DNA of 31,396 nt from CAYVSF01 sp046482855 (GTDB lineage Bacteria > Bacteroidota > Bacteroidia > Bacteroidales > UBA12077): the NCBI GenBank assembly GCA_046482855.1, contig JAWOEH010000074.1, forward strand, positions 1 to 31,396, in the 5' to 3' direction. The notes beneath the pieces were generated by a model. It was given only the letters and a program-made list of their open reading frames with translations, searched no databases and was not told where the DNA came from. Positions 1 to 8,447 of this stretch are shown here, piece after piece (positions within the stretch are counted from its first letter, which is position 1; each line of letters begins with the position of its first letter). The position numbers and the translations under genes were made by a program.

Positions 1-107
1 ACGAATTTGCTAAGCGTTATGTAATGAAAGATGGACAATTATATCAGGGATTTATTGCACAATCGGCCGATAAGATCTTCGAAAGTACCGATTATTATCA
101 GGAGTAA
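1..107 (+). CDS. C-terminal end of an unidentified protein (cut by window edge)
   Basis: An open frame in the third phase runs from the window edge to a TAA at 105-107 and gives 34 residues ending in STDYYQE. It contains RYVMKDGQLYQGF and then an ADKIFE segment. I do not recognise the family from so short a tail. The frame is credible because it is followed by a structured stretch and a strong terminator at 221-252 on the same strand, as expected for the last gene of a transcript. Nothing else can be said about its function. Confidence 0.55.
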   Translation, partial: EFAKRYVMKDGQLYQGFIAQSADKIFESTDYYQE

Positions 108-149
108 TACAAAATCATCGGGGGTTAGTAGTTGGTTGCCTATATTTAT

Positions 150-252
150 TTTGCAAATTAAACACTGACAAGAACTTCGGAGGTTGGCTGCCTTAAAGCA
201 GTCGGCATGCGAAGCGTTTTGCCTTCTGAATTAATTCAGAAGGCTTTCTTTT
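150..252 (+). ncRNA. Possible small structured RNA or structured 3' UTR
   Basis: The stretch before the terminator is rich in short self-complementary pieces. CTGC at 189-192 can pair with GCAG across a six-base loop. GGCATGC can then pair with GCG...GCC around a GAA turn, and the final 24-base hairpin follows. A weak Bacteroidota -7-like box (TATTTTG) lies at 147-153. It could be an independent small RNA or only the 3' UTR of the gene ending at 107. I match it to no known RNA family, so this is a structural suggestion only. Confidence 0.22.
221..252 (+). terminator. Rho-independent terminator
   Basis: A perfect 24-base palindrome (GCCTTCTGAATT and its complement, 221-244) is followed by TTTCTTTT. 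It ends transcription from the left. The A/T centre also allows some activity for the convergent gene ending at 326, although that side lacks a long T tract. Confidence 0.85.
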
Positions 253-325
253 ATTGCATCTAAATCATCTATTTCTATCCTGAGCCCTATAAAATAGGTT
301 GGAGTTGAAACGTAAAAGGATGAAT

Positions 326-847
326 CTAAAAGCCTATACTGTTGCCATCTTCATCAAGATTCTCTATATTTTTTCTGAATTCAATTAAGACACCCAGGCA
401 GTATACCTTCTCGTTTTCATCAGGATCATCAGGTAGGGGCGTTGATATTTCGATAATAAGGTTTCGGGAGGTACTGTTTTTGAAGTAGAAATAAGTCTCA
501 AATTTAAAGTCTGCATTATCATAAAGGATGGTTTTCAACTCGTCATCTTCCTTAAGTCGCATCTGGATATCTCCTAATTTCCGATGCCCGCTAATGGATA
601 TATAATACTCTTCTCCCGCATACACAACAATTTTAAATTCTGAGGACATTCCAGGCTTAAAGCCTGCACTTCTGGATTGTCGACTGTAGAGGTAGGTTCT
701 ATCGGCCCATCGGCAGTTTTCCACATGGTACTGAAGACAATTTTGCGCATACGCACCGCCTATGCTCATAAACATCAGGAAAAAACCCAAAATACCTATG
801 TGCAATGGTTTAACAATACGACTGGAATTATTTTGTTTGTACCACAT
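326..847 (-). CDS. Secreted protein of unknown function, last gene of the ABC transporter unit
   Basis: 173 residues from the ATG at 845-847. The longer open frame to 865 would need a TTG. A GAGGAAA motif lies about nine bases before this ATG. The start overlaps the stop of the upstream lipoprotein gene by 20 bases, which suggests translational coupling. Residues 11-35 form a hydrophobic signal peptide ending AYA-Q, so the mature protein is exported to the periplasm or beyond. The rest is beta-rich and acidic, with KIVVYAGEEYYISISGH and FYFKNSTSRNLIIEIS, consistent with a small beta-sandwich. I recognise no named domain. Its role is presumably tied to the lipoprotein and ABC transporter upstream. 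Confidence 0.75.
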   Translation of the reverse strand: MWYKQNNSSRIVKPLHIGILGFFLMFMSIGGAYAQNCLQYHVENCRWADRTYLYSRQSRSAGFKPGMSSEFKIVVYAGEEYYISISGHRKLGDIQMRLKEDDELKTILYDNADFKFETYFYFKNSTSRNLIIEISTPLPDDPDENEKVYCLGVLIEFRKNIENLDEDGNSIGF

Positions 848-1697
848 GGTAGCGTATTTCCTCAATTTGTTTTTTGAAGTTTGAAATTTGTTGTTGGGTT
901 ATTTGAATTTCTTCACCACCACTGATAATAACCTTACCCTCATCATCCCGAAAACTCTTTGTGCGTGATTTCTTTACCGATAAACCATTGAAAAACTGAC
1001 TCAACGTCGCAAGTGTCTGTTCCGACAGACTGGTTTTATCTCGGTTAAACTGTTTAACAAAATTATGCAGGTTTTCCACTGCATACTTTTGATCCGCCAA
1101 CCGAACCCCTATTCCCTCATTATTGGTGCTGTCTAATGTATTAGCTGCTAAGTATAGTGCTTCAATATACCCACCGGTTGTGATAATGGCCAGGTATTTT
1201 TCACGCCCGGTAGCCATCAGGTAGTCCATCACCCGGTTATTAAACTCATCGGCCAAGGCGGCCAGTGAATCGGTCCGATGCACATTCTTTTTCATACGCT
1301 GAACAAAAGCTTCTTCAAAAGGAGGCTCAATACGCAATTGACGAGTAAGGTTTTGTATAGTAGAGAGGTATTCCTGGGCTTGTTGACGTTCTTTAAAAAC
1401 TACTAAATAGGTAAGATCAGCCAAATACACGCCCAAGTTCAATAACTTAGCTTCGGTAGTCTGATAATTGTTTACCTGCTCAATGGGATTCACGATGCCT
1501 TGTTGAAAGCTCAACTCATTACTGTGAAGATACGAGAACATCTCACTGGCCGATGGGAAACGATAATAGAGCTCTTGTGTAGGGTCTTCATTTTTACGAG
1601 CAAACCCTTCCATCCTTGTATCCGTTTTTTTCTGATCGGGAACACAACTAAAAATCGTTAGCACGACTATGAGATAGACATACCTGAATGTGCGCAT
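828..1697 (-). CDS. Lipoprotein of unknown function, partner of ABC transporter
   Basis: 289 residues from an ATG. The N-terminus is a short signal peptide with a candidate lipidated cysteine at residue 18 (TIFSC), followed by a charged linker, as in Bacteroidota envelope lipoproteins. The body (about 50-250) is almost all alpha-helical, with motifs such as LGVYLADLTYLVVF, GYIEALYLAANTL and NLHNFVKQFN. It ends with a possible coiled coil (QQISNFKKQIEEIR). I know of no characterised function for this type of protein. It begins 51 bases after the ABC transporter stop and overlaps the next gene, so the three are very likely co-transcribed and may form one envelope complex. Confidence 0.8.
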   Translation of the reverse strand: MRTFRYVYLIVVLTIFSCVPDQKKTDTRMEGFARKNEDPTQELYYRFPSASEMFSYLHSNELSFQQGIVNPIEQVNNYQTTEAKLLNLGVYLADLTYLVVFKERQQAQEYLSTIQNLTRQLRIEPPFEEAFVQRMKKNVHRTDSLAALADEFNNRVMDYLMATGREKYLAIITTGGYIEALYLAANTLDSTNNEGIGVRLADQKYAVENLHNFVKQFNRDKTSLSEQTLATLSQFFNGLSVKKSRTKSFRDDEGKVIISGGEEIQITQQQISNFKKQIEEIRYHVVQTK

Positions 1698-1748
1698 AAT
1701 GGTCCGTTTATCGAAGTCTAAAAATAGAAAAAAATTCTCACTTTCCTA

Positions 1749-4700
1749 TTACATTAAAGGCTTTCTTCGCATAATAGGACAGCATTTCCGGCGTAGAGGA
1801 TTAAAAATTCGTTGGGTTATAAAAACGGGGTTGGCTCCGGGCCACCACCTTAGGCATAAGTATAACAGAAGATTTAATAACCAAATTCTGATTACGTTAT
1901 AGCTCCAGGTTGACATTTCAATTCCCAAAAGAAATTTACTGGGTGAATAGTATGGATAAGCGTTTGAATGGGCAGATAAATATACAGGCTCCATTGTACG
2001 AATCCAGTTTCCCTGGTGCGCTACCCATTTCTGGTTGTCATCGATATCCTTCACCAAATCGCTCAATGCCTGGTTATGGTTTTGTCGCTTCAAACGGGTT
2101 ACCGAGATACCTTCCCGATGAAGTGAATCTACCCGTTGATCTTTAAGCGCAAAAATTCCGTCAAGAATGGAGAAAAACTCCATCTTTCGCTCACTTAACC
2201 ATGTGCGAAGGGCAAAAAAATCCAGCTGGTTTTCATTATTCGTAAATAACACCTCGAGGAATTCTTTTGCTTGATAACCGGCTGGGATTTGCATTAGCTT
2301 ATTTTTCAAAGCACTCACAGCTCCAGCGCTATGTTCGCTCCTTTGCTGAGGATGAAGGTAAGTATCCAACTCCTTTTCTAATGCAGGAATATAATAATTG
2401 GCATAGTAGGAAGCCATACTTTCCTGTTGTTCAATTTCGTAGAAATAAGCTTGATAGTTGTTTCGTTTAAATTGCACCACGGCTAAAGCCTCAAACCCCC
2501 ATCTTGAGGCCATTAAGTCGGCTACGAAGGGCGGTTCAATTTTATTGGAAAGGCTACTGTGCAGCTTGTCAAACTTCACTAAGACACCGCTAAGTAATAT
2601 CTGAGGAATTATAAGAAAAGGAATGGCAATGTAAATAGTTACGACACTTTTCATATAAGTTGATAGTAGCAAACCTAATAATACCGCAAAAATGCCCACG
2701 GAAAATACAATAAGACTGTAGTAACCAAACATCCCCCGAATCTCCAATAAAGTATTTCCAACCCAAACAAAAGCCATGCTCTGGTAAGCAATTAATGCAA
2801 ACAGGAAAATTAGTTTTGCATTCAGGTAAGCTGTCCAGCTCAACTGCAAGAAAGATTCACGCTTACGAATTTTTGCATCTTTAATAATCTCCTCAGCACT
2901 AATGAGCATACCCAGAAAAAGGGCCACAATAACGGTCATTAACAGATAAGCCGGCACGTTCACATTTTCCGAAAAGACATAAGCCTGAGGATTTAGAGGT
3001 GTCCCGGCATTGTATTTCGAAAAGTAGCCTAAAATCAATGCCAACAAGGGAGCTTCTAATAAAGATATTAGCCAGTAGGATGTGTTTGGCAGTTTTGTCT
3101 TGATATTCCGTTTAAGAAACACACGTAATTGCTTGATTCTTTTAGGAATATGCAATCCCGAAGGGGGAAGATCTCGTGGCGCATCTACTTGCAATGGTTC
3201 TTCAAGCTTGTCCCGATACCATTGTGCCCATTTCTCTGGTGAAACCATGCGGGGAGCTTCTCCTGAGAAGTGATCGGATTGTTGGCGTTCCTGAATGATT
3301 TCCAGCAATTGATCAGGATTAATACTTCCACAAGCCGGACACTCTTTTTGGGTAGCGTTTGCCTGATTCGACAAGGTTTTAAAATATACGATAGCCTCTA
3401 ATGCATCGCCATTGTACACCACATAACCCCCTTCATCCAACACAACTAACTGATCCAATTGTCGGTAAACTTCCGAAGAAGGTTGATGAATATTTACCAC
3501 CACAAGTTTCCCCTGTAAGGTTACTTCACGTAGAATATTCATCACTTTTCGCGAGTCGCTTGAGGAAAGTCCGGAAGTCGGCTCATCGACAAATAGGACA
3601 GCAGGTTCTCGTAAAATTTCCAAAGCTAAATTTAATCGTTTCCGCTGACCTCCGCTAATCGTTTTATCCAATACGCTTCCCACACGCAAATTGCGCACAT
3701 CATAGAGAGCCATCTCACGCAGCAGATGCTCCACTTTCTCTGAAAGGTCCTCACCTGAAGCCTGTGCATAGCAAAGCTGTGCATTAAAATACAAATTATC
3801 CCAAACGGTCAACTCCTCCATCAATAAATCTTCCTGAGGAACATACCCTATAAGCCCACGCACTTTATCACGCTCGGTATAAACATCATGACCGTTCAAC
3901 TGAATTTTTCCTTGCGAAGGCTTGTGATTCCCATTTAGCAAATTCATGAAGGTTGATTTTCCCGTACCACTCCCTCCCATTATTCCCACCAGCAAGAACG
4001 ATTCGGTTTGAAAATTGAAAGGGTGAATGCCCGGAGTGCCATCAGGAAAATGATACGCCGCCTCTACAGCCTGTATTCTTACTCTATTGGTACTCCAGCT
4101 CCCTACAAATTGCAAAACAACTTCGGTAAAATAAACAGGCTTCAACTTTACATTATAAAAACCAATTTTATAGGAAGTAATTGACTGGCCTTTCTTAAAT
4201 TCATAATAGGCACCAGACTCAATAGCCTCGCCATTTAAAAATAAGCTATCCTCACCAACATAGCGAAAATAGAATTTATACAAAGCTTCCACATAAATAA
4301 TAAAAATCTTCCCCTTTAAGCCTTCACGCTTAAGGTGCAGCACATTTGAAGACTCCACGGATTCATCAGAGGAAACAATCATCAGCTGTTTCTGATTTGC
4401 AAAGGATTGTACATCGCCACGCAGAAAAGCACGCATGCGCTTCATCAACTGCTCCTCGAATGAAAAGGAGAGAAACAGGGTAGTAAGAAAATCCTCTTCA
4501 TCTTCACTGCTTAGAGGCTGGGTATCGATAGCATCCATCAACCGAAATACCAAATCCACCTTTTCGGCTTTGGAACAGCCTCCATTAATTGATTCTAGTA
4601 ATCGCAGCATTTTTACTGCTTTTATGGAAATTTGCTTTTCGGGAGTTTGTCCTTTGATTTGATTATAACGCTGCAAGTAAAACGTAAACATTCCTTCAAG

Positions 4701-4841
4701 CTGCTGCTGCAATTCGGCATTAGCATAAGCTGTAAGATAATTTTTCAGCGCCTGTTGATACGCGCTTCCTTTCTTATCTCTGGCAAGCGAGGCAAAAACG
4801 GCAAATAACTGTGTGATAATCTTTAAAAGAGCGTCAGTCAT
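1749..4841 (-). CDS. Large ABCG-type ABC transporter (ATPase fused to permease) with N-terminal helical and FHA-like region
   Basis: 1030 residues from the ATG at 4839-4841. The open frame reaches 4856 only through a TTG. Residues 1-155 are helical, and part (LLESINGGCSKAEKVDLVF) resembles TerB-like domains. Residues 165-250 look like a beta-rich, FHA-like module. The nucleotide-binding domain follows, with Walker A GGSGTGKST (289-297), Q-loop PQED (about 336), signature SGGQ (396-399), Walker B LFVDEP (416-421) and H-loop His452. A linker with CPAC (501-504) leads to the ABC2-type membrane domain with about six segments, one of them near residues 985-998. Between the fifth and last segments is a roughly 220-residue extracytoplasmic loop. 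The half-transporter order (ATPase then permease) is that of the ABCG family, so a homodimer is likely. Substrate is unknown. The following lipoprotein and secreted protein suggest an export or envelope role. Confidence 0.88.
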   Translation of the reverse strand: MTDALLKIITQLFAVFASLARDKKGSAYQQALKNYLTAYANAELQQQLEGMFTFYLQRYNQIKGQTPEKQISIKAVKMLRLLESINGGCSKAEKVDLVFRLMDAIDTQPLSSEDEEDFLTTLFLSFSFEEQLMKRMRAFLRGDVQSFANQKQLMIVSSDESVESSNVLHLKREGLKGKIFIIYVEALYKFYFRYVGEDSLFLNGEAIESGAYYEFKKGQSITSYKIGFYNVKLKPVYFTEVVLQFVGSWSTNRVRIQAVEAAYHFPDGTPGIHPFNFQTESFLLVGIMGGSGTGKSTFMNLLNGNHKPSQGKIQLNGHDVYTERDKVRGLIGYVPQEDLLMEELTVWDNLYFNAQLCYAQASGEDLSEKVEHLLREMALYDVRNLRVGSVLDKTISGGQRKRLNLALEILREPAVLFVDEPTSGLSSSDSRKVMNILREVTLQGKLVVVNIHQPSSEVYRQLDQLVVLDEGGYVVYNGDALEAIVYFKTLSNQANATQKECPACGSINPDQLLEIIQERQQSDHFSGEAPRMVSPEKWAQWYRDKLEEPLQVDAPRDLPPSGLHIPKRIKQLRVFLKRNIKTKLPNTSYWLISLLEAPLLALILGYFSKYNAGTPLNPQAYVFSENVNVPAYLLMTVIVALFLGMLISAEEIIKDAKIRKRESFLQLSWTAYLNAKLIFLFALIAYQSMAFVWVGNTLLEIRGMFGYYSLIVFSVGIFAVLLGLLLSTYMKSVVTIYIAIPFLIIPQILLSGVLVKFDKLHSSLSNKIEPPFVADLMASRWGFEALAVVQFKRNNYQAYFYEIEQQESMASYYANYYIPALEKELDTYLHPQQRSEHSAGAVSALKNKLMQIPAGYQAKEFLEVLFTNNENQLDFFALRTWLSERKMEFFSILDGIFALKDQRVDSLHREGISVTRLKRQNHNQALSDLVKDIDDNQKWVAHQGNWIRTMEPVYLSAHSNAYPYYSPSKFLLGIEMSTWSYNVIRIWLLNLLLYLCLRWWPGANPVFITQRIFNPLRRKCCPIMRRKPLM

Positions 4842-4862
4842 AGACGTAATGTTCAAAGCAAC

Positions 4863-4951
4863 CTATTTTACTACATTTTAGGTCAATATACAGCTTTTCT
4901 GTGGAAAAGTTGTAATTTTGAGCAAAGCTAGATAAAAGAAGGAAATGACAA
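4863..4951. promoter_or_regulatory. Divergent promoter region between ABC transporter and response regulator
   Basis: For the plus strand, TAATTTTG at 4913-4920 is a perfect Bacteroidota -7 box, 24 bases before the response-regulator ATG, but no good -33 box is visible. For the minus strand there are two options. One is TAGCTTTG (complement of 4923-4930) with TTTG 18 bases upstream. The other is TAGGTTGC with TTG 18 bases upstream (about 4863-4890), whose start point would fall just before the ATG at 4841. The boxes for the two directions overlap, so the two units may be co-regulated. Prediction only. Confidence 0.4.
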
Positions 4952-5358
4952 AGATCAATCGTATACTTATTGCGGAAGACGACAAAATGATTCAATCCAT
5001 ACTGAAAGAGATTTTGGCACCTTACTATCAGCTTTCTCTTGCCAACAATGGCATGGAAGCAATAGAACTGGCCCAGGAAGAGGTGCCGCAGCTAATTCTT
5101 CTGGATATCATGATGCCCTTTAAAGATGGATTTGATGTATGCAAAGAATTACGTACCGATCGACGATTCGATAAAACCATTATCGTTATGGTTACGGCTT
5201 TAGCCGATGAAGAATCGCGAAATAATGGACTACGCGCCGGAGCTGATGACTTCATAAGTAAACCATTCAATCCCATCGAGTTAAGACGAAAGGTACATTT
5301 ACTCTTCCGGTTACGAGAACGATTGGTTAGTGATAACCAATCGCTTGACCAGGTATAA
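4945..5358 (+). CDS. Single-domain response regulator (CheY-like receiver)
   Basis: 137 residues forming one complete receiver domain. The acidic pocket is EDD at 11-13, the phospho-acceptor is Asp54 in LLDIMMP, the switch threonine is Thr84 in VTALAD, and the conserved lysine is Lys106 in SKPF. There is no DNA-binding or enzymatic output domain. The last 20 residues are a short charged helix. Signalling must therefore pass through protein-protein contact or a phosphorelay. No histidine kinase is in the window. The gene ends 15 bases before the FAD/Fe-S dehydrogenase and is probably co-transcribed with it, so regulation of or by that enzyme is possible but unproven. Confidence 0.92.
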   Translation: MTKINRILIAEDDKMIQSILKEILAPYYQLSLANNGMEAIELAQEEVPQLILLDIMMPFKDGFDVCKELRTDRRFDKTIIVMVTALADEESRNNGLRAGADDFISKPFNPIELRRKVHLLFRLRERLVSDNQSLDQV

Positions 5359-5373
5359 AAACGGGGAAATTGT

Positions 5374-8301
5374 ATGACGGATAGTGTATTTCAGGAATTA
5401 GAGAATCAACTGGATGGCAATGTATACACAGATAAAAAGATGCGACTGCTCTATGCCACCGATGCATCGGCCTATCGGGAAGTACCTGTGGCCGTAGCCT
5501 TGCCCCGGCATAAAGAGGACATCCAACGCATTATTGCCTTTGCTAACCTCCATAAAATTCCCCTGATCCCCCGTACAGCAGGCACATCTCTTGCCGGACA
5601 GGTCGTGGGCAGTGGTATCATTGTGGATGTTTCAAAATACATGACTCGTATTCTGGAGTTAAACGAGCAAGAGCGTTGGGTACGCGTTGAACCAGGTGTT
5701 ATTCTCGATGAATTAAATCTGTTCCTGGCTCCTCACGGATTGTTTTTCGGTCCTGAAACCTCTACTGCCAACCGTTGTATGATTGGAGGCATGGCAGGCA
5801 ACAATGCTTGTGGCTCCCATTCGCTTATTTATGGTTCCACACGCGATCATACACTTTCGGTAACAACACTGCTCAGCGATGGATCGGAAGCTATCTTTGG
5901 TCCTGTTTCCAGTGAAAAAATTGAACAAAAAAAGCAGGGACAAACATTAGAGGGAAAGATATATCAACATATCGATACCCTGCTAAGAGACGAGGACACA
6001 CGTAATCACATCCTTGAACATTACCCCAATCCTGCTATAACGCGCCGTAATACAGGCTATGCACTGGACCTTTTGGCTGCTTCGGCACCCTATACACCAA
6101 AAGGGCCTACCTTCAACCTGGCTAATCTGCTTTGCGGATCGGAAGGAACGCTTGCTTTTACAACAGAAATTAAGCTGAACCTCATTCCTGCTCCCCCAAA
6201 AGAAGTAGCTATTGTAGCCGTACACTTAAAAGAAAAGCAGGAAGCTTTCCGCGCCAATTTAGTAGCCCTAAAACATAATCCCGGGGCAGTTGAGATGATG
6301 GATCATATTGTACTGGATCTTACCAAAGACAATCATGAACAACAAAAAAACCGCTTTTTCATCGAAGGCCGTCCGGGAGCTATCTTGCTGGTAGAATTTG
6401 CCCGTAATACAAGAGCCGAAATTCAGCAGTGTTATGAAGCACTTACACACGATCTTTCCCTTGCGGGATACGGATATGCCTACCCTATTGTGTATGGTGC
6501 CGAAACCAAAAAAGTGTGGGCCTTACGCAAAGCCGGCCTGGGTGTTTTATCAAACCTAAAAGGCGATGCACGTCCTGTTTCGCTGATTGAAGATACTGCC
6601 GTTACTGTTGAGGATCTTCCCGAATACATGAACGACTTCCAAAAAATCCTGGATAACTACAACCTTTCATGTGTTTTCCATGCCCACATTGGGACTGGCG
6701 AACTGCATTTACGCCCCATTCTAAATTTGAAAGAGAAAAGAGATGTAGAGCTTTTCCGGACCCTGGCTTATGAGATTGCTCACCTGGTAAAAAAATACCG
6801 GGGGAGCATGAGCGGTGAACACGGCGATGGGCGTGTACGCGGAGAACTGATTCCCATTATCCTGGGAGATGAAAACTACCGACATTTAAAGGCGTTAAAA
6901 CAGGTATGGGATCCCAACGGCCTCTTTAACCCGGGCAAGATTGTTGATGCGCCTGACATGCGCACCTCATTAAGATACGAACCCGGACGTGCAGAACGTC
7001 AAATTGAAACTTTTTTTGATTTCTCATCGGTGGGCGGCATCCTGAGAGCAGCCGAAAAATGCAACGGCAGTGGCGATTGCCGCAAAACAGAAATCATCGG
7101 CGGAACCATGTGCCCCAGCTATATGGCAACCCGTAACGAGAAAGATGGGACACGTGCCCGGGCCAATATTTTACGTGAGTTTCTCACCCATTCCACAAAG
7201 AAGAATCCTTTTGATCATCCCGAAATAAAGGAAGTAATGGATTTATGCCTTTCCTGTAAAGCCTGCAAATCGGAATGTCCCTCCAGTGTAGATGTAGCCA
7301 AATTAAAGGCTGAATTTTTGCAGCATTATTATCAGGCTCATGGCATACCTCTGCGCACAAGGCTCATTGCCAATATTACAGGGATCAATAAACTGGGAAG
7401 CCTGATGCCGGGAATATTCAACTTTTTTATGCAAAATGCGTTTGTGGCCCCTTTATTTATGCGGATTTTTGGGTTTGCCCCGCAACGGCGCATGCCCACA
7501 TTAGCCTCTAAGCCATTTCGCAGGCATGTGGCCGCCTATAAGCAAGCCCTGCAACCCAAATCCCCAAAAATTGGCACAGTTTTTTACTTCGTCGACGAGT
7601 TTACAAATTACAACGATACCGATATTGGCGTTGCCACAGTGCAATTGTTAACCCGGCTGGGTTACAACGTTATTATCCCCGATACCGTACAGAGTGGGCG
7701 CAGCTTTCTATCAAAAGGCATGCTTAAAAGGGCTCGTAAATTAGCCGAAGAGAACGTTTCCCGACTGTCGGAAAAAATTACTGCTGAAACCCCTCTTATC
7801 GGAACCGAGCCATCGGCTATTCTCAGCTTTCGCGACGAATATCCCGAATTGGTAAAAGCTTCCATGCGTGCACAGAGTCGTAAACTAGCTCAACACTGTT
7901 TTATGCTGGAAGAGTTTCTCATGCGTGAAATAGAGGCCGGAAACATCCGTCGGGAACAGTTTACCTGCGAAACAAAAAATATTCTGCTACATGGCCATTG
8001 CCAGCAAAAAGCGGTAGCTTCCACAGAACAATCCCTATTCCTGCTTAACTTCCCAGCCAACTATTATGCCAAAGAAATTCCCTCAGGATGTTGCGGTATG
8101 GCAGGTTCATTTGGTTATGAGAAAGAACACTATGAAATTTCTCAAAAAATTGGCGAAATGGTACTATTCCCCACAGTCCGAAAGGCTAATGAAGACACAC
8201 TTATCGCCGCTCCCGGCACCAGTTGTCGCCATCAGATAAAAGAGGGAACACAAAGAACAGCCCTACACCCTGCCGAGATTTTGTATGCGGCGCTGAAATA
8301 A
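5374..8301 (+). CDS. FAD-binding and Fe-S-binding oxidoreductase, YdiJ / D-2-hydroxyacid dehydrogenase type
   Basis: 975 residues. Residues 35-180 form a PCMH-type FAD domain (PRTAGTSLAGQ at 66-76, GPETSTANRCMIGGMAGNNACG at about 126-147). Residues 270-525 form the FAD-oxidase C-terminal domain with HAHIGTGELHLRP (436-448) and SGEHGDGRVRGE (480-491), the metal and substrate region of D-lactate and D-2-hydroxyglutarate dehydrogenases. A ferredoxin-like part follows, with Cys563, 569 and 580 and a CxxCxxCxxxC cluster (625-635). A CCG-type heterodisulfide-reductase-like domain (730-975) carries HGHCQQKA and SGCCGMAGSFG. This order is that of E. coli YdiJ (about 1018 residues). It probably oxidises a D-2-hydroxyacid and passes electrons to quinone through its Fe-S centres, in the cytoplasm or at the membrane face. 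The exact substrate cannot be read from sequence. It lies 15 bases after the receiver gene. Confidence 0.9.
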   Translation: MTDSVFQELENQLDGNVYTDKKMRLLYATDASAYREVPVAVALPRHKEDIQRIIAFANLHKIPLIPRTAGTSLAGQVVGSGIIVDVSKYMTRILELNEQERWVRVEPGVILDELNLFLAPHGLFFGPETSTANRCMIGGMAGNNACGSHSLIYGSTRDHTLSVTTLLSDGSEAIFGPVSSEKIEQKKQGQTLEGKIYQHIDTLLRDEDTRNHILEHYPNPAITRRNTGYALDLLAASAPYTPKGPTFNLANLLCGSEGTLAFTTEIKLNLIPAPPKEVAIVAVHLKEKQEAFRANLVALKHNPGAVEMMDHIVLDLTKDNHEQQKNRFFIEGRPGAILLVEFARNTRAEIQQCYEALTHDLSLAGYGYAYPIVYGAETKKVWALRKAGLGVLSNLKGDARPVSLIEDTAVTVEDLPEYMNDFQKILDNYNLSCVFHAHIGTGELHLRPILNLKEKRDVELFRTLAYEIAHLVKKYRGSMSGEHGDGRVRGELIPIILGDENYRHLKALKQVWDPNGLFNPGKIVDAPDMRTSLRYEPGRAERQIETFFDFSSVGGILRAAEKCNGSGDCRKTEIIGGTMCPSYMATRNEKDGTRARANILREFLTHSTKKNPFDHPEIKEVMDLCLSCKACKSECPSSVDVAKLKAEFLQHYYQAHGIPLRTRLIANITGINKLGSLMPGIFNFFMQNAFVAPLFMRIFGFAPQRRMPTLASKPFRRHVAAYKQALQPKSPKIGTVFYFVDEFTNYNDTDIGVATVQLLTRLGYNVIIPDTVQSGRSFLSKGMLKRARKLAEENVSRLSEKITAETPLIGTEPSAILSFRDEYPELVKASMRAQSRKLAQHCFMLEEFLMREIEAGNIRREQFTCETKNILLHGHCQQKAVASTEQSLFLLNFPANYYAKEIPSGCCGMAGSFGYEKEHYEISQKIGEMVLFPTVRKANEDTLIAAPGTSCRHQIKEGTQRTALHPAEILYAALK

Positions 8302-8360
8302 AAAATCCCTGTTCTTCCGTATGAACAAAGATACAATTACAGGGTAATTGAAAAGGAACC

Positions 8361-8391
8361 TTTTGTATTTAAACGGTTTTTCGTAAATTGT
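8361..8391 (+). promoter_or_regulatory. Candidate promoter of BCCT transporter
   Basis: TTTTG at 8361-8365 and TAAATTGT at 8384-8391 are separated by 18 bases and approximate the Bacteroidota -33/-7 pair. A start point near 8398 would give a leader of about 50 bases before the ATG at 8448. The fit is imperfect (the -7 box lacks one T). Confidence 0.4.
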
Positions 8392-8447
8392 GTACACCTT
8401 AACAATTGTTTTTGCTTGCAATACTGATAACTCAAAACAAGATAAAC

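Noticed and set aside
8306..8345. CCCTGT...ACAGGG hairpin after the dehydrogenase gene as a terminator
   Set aside because: The stem is only six pairs, the loop is about 26 bases and there is no T run.
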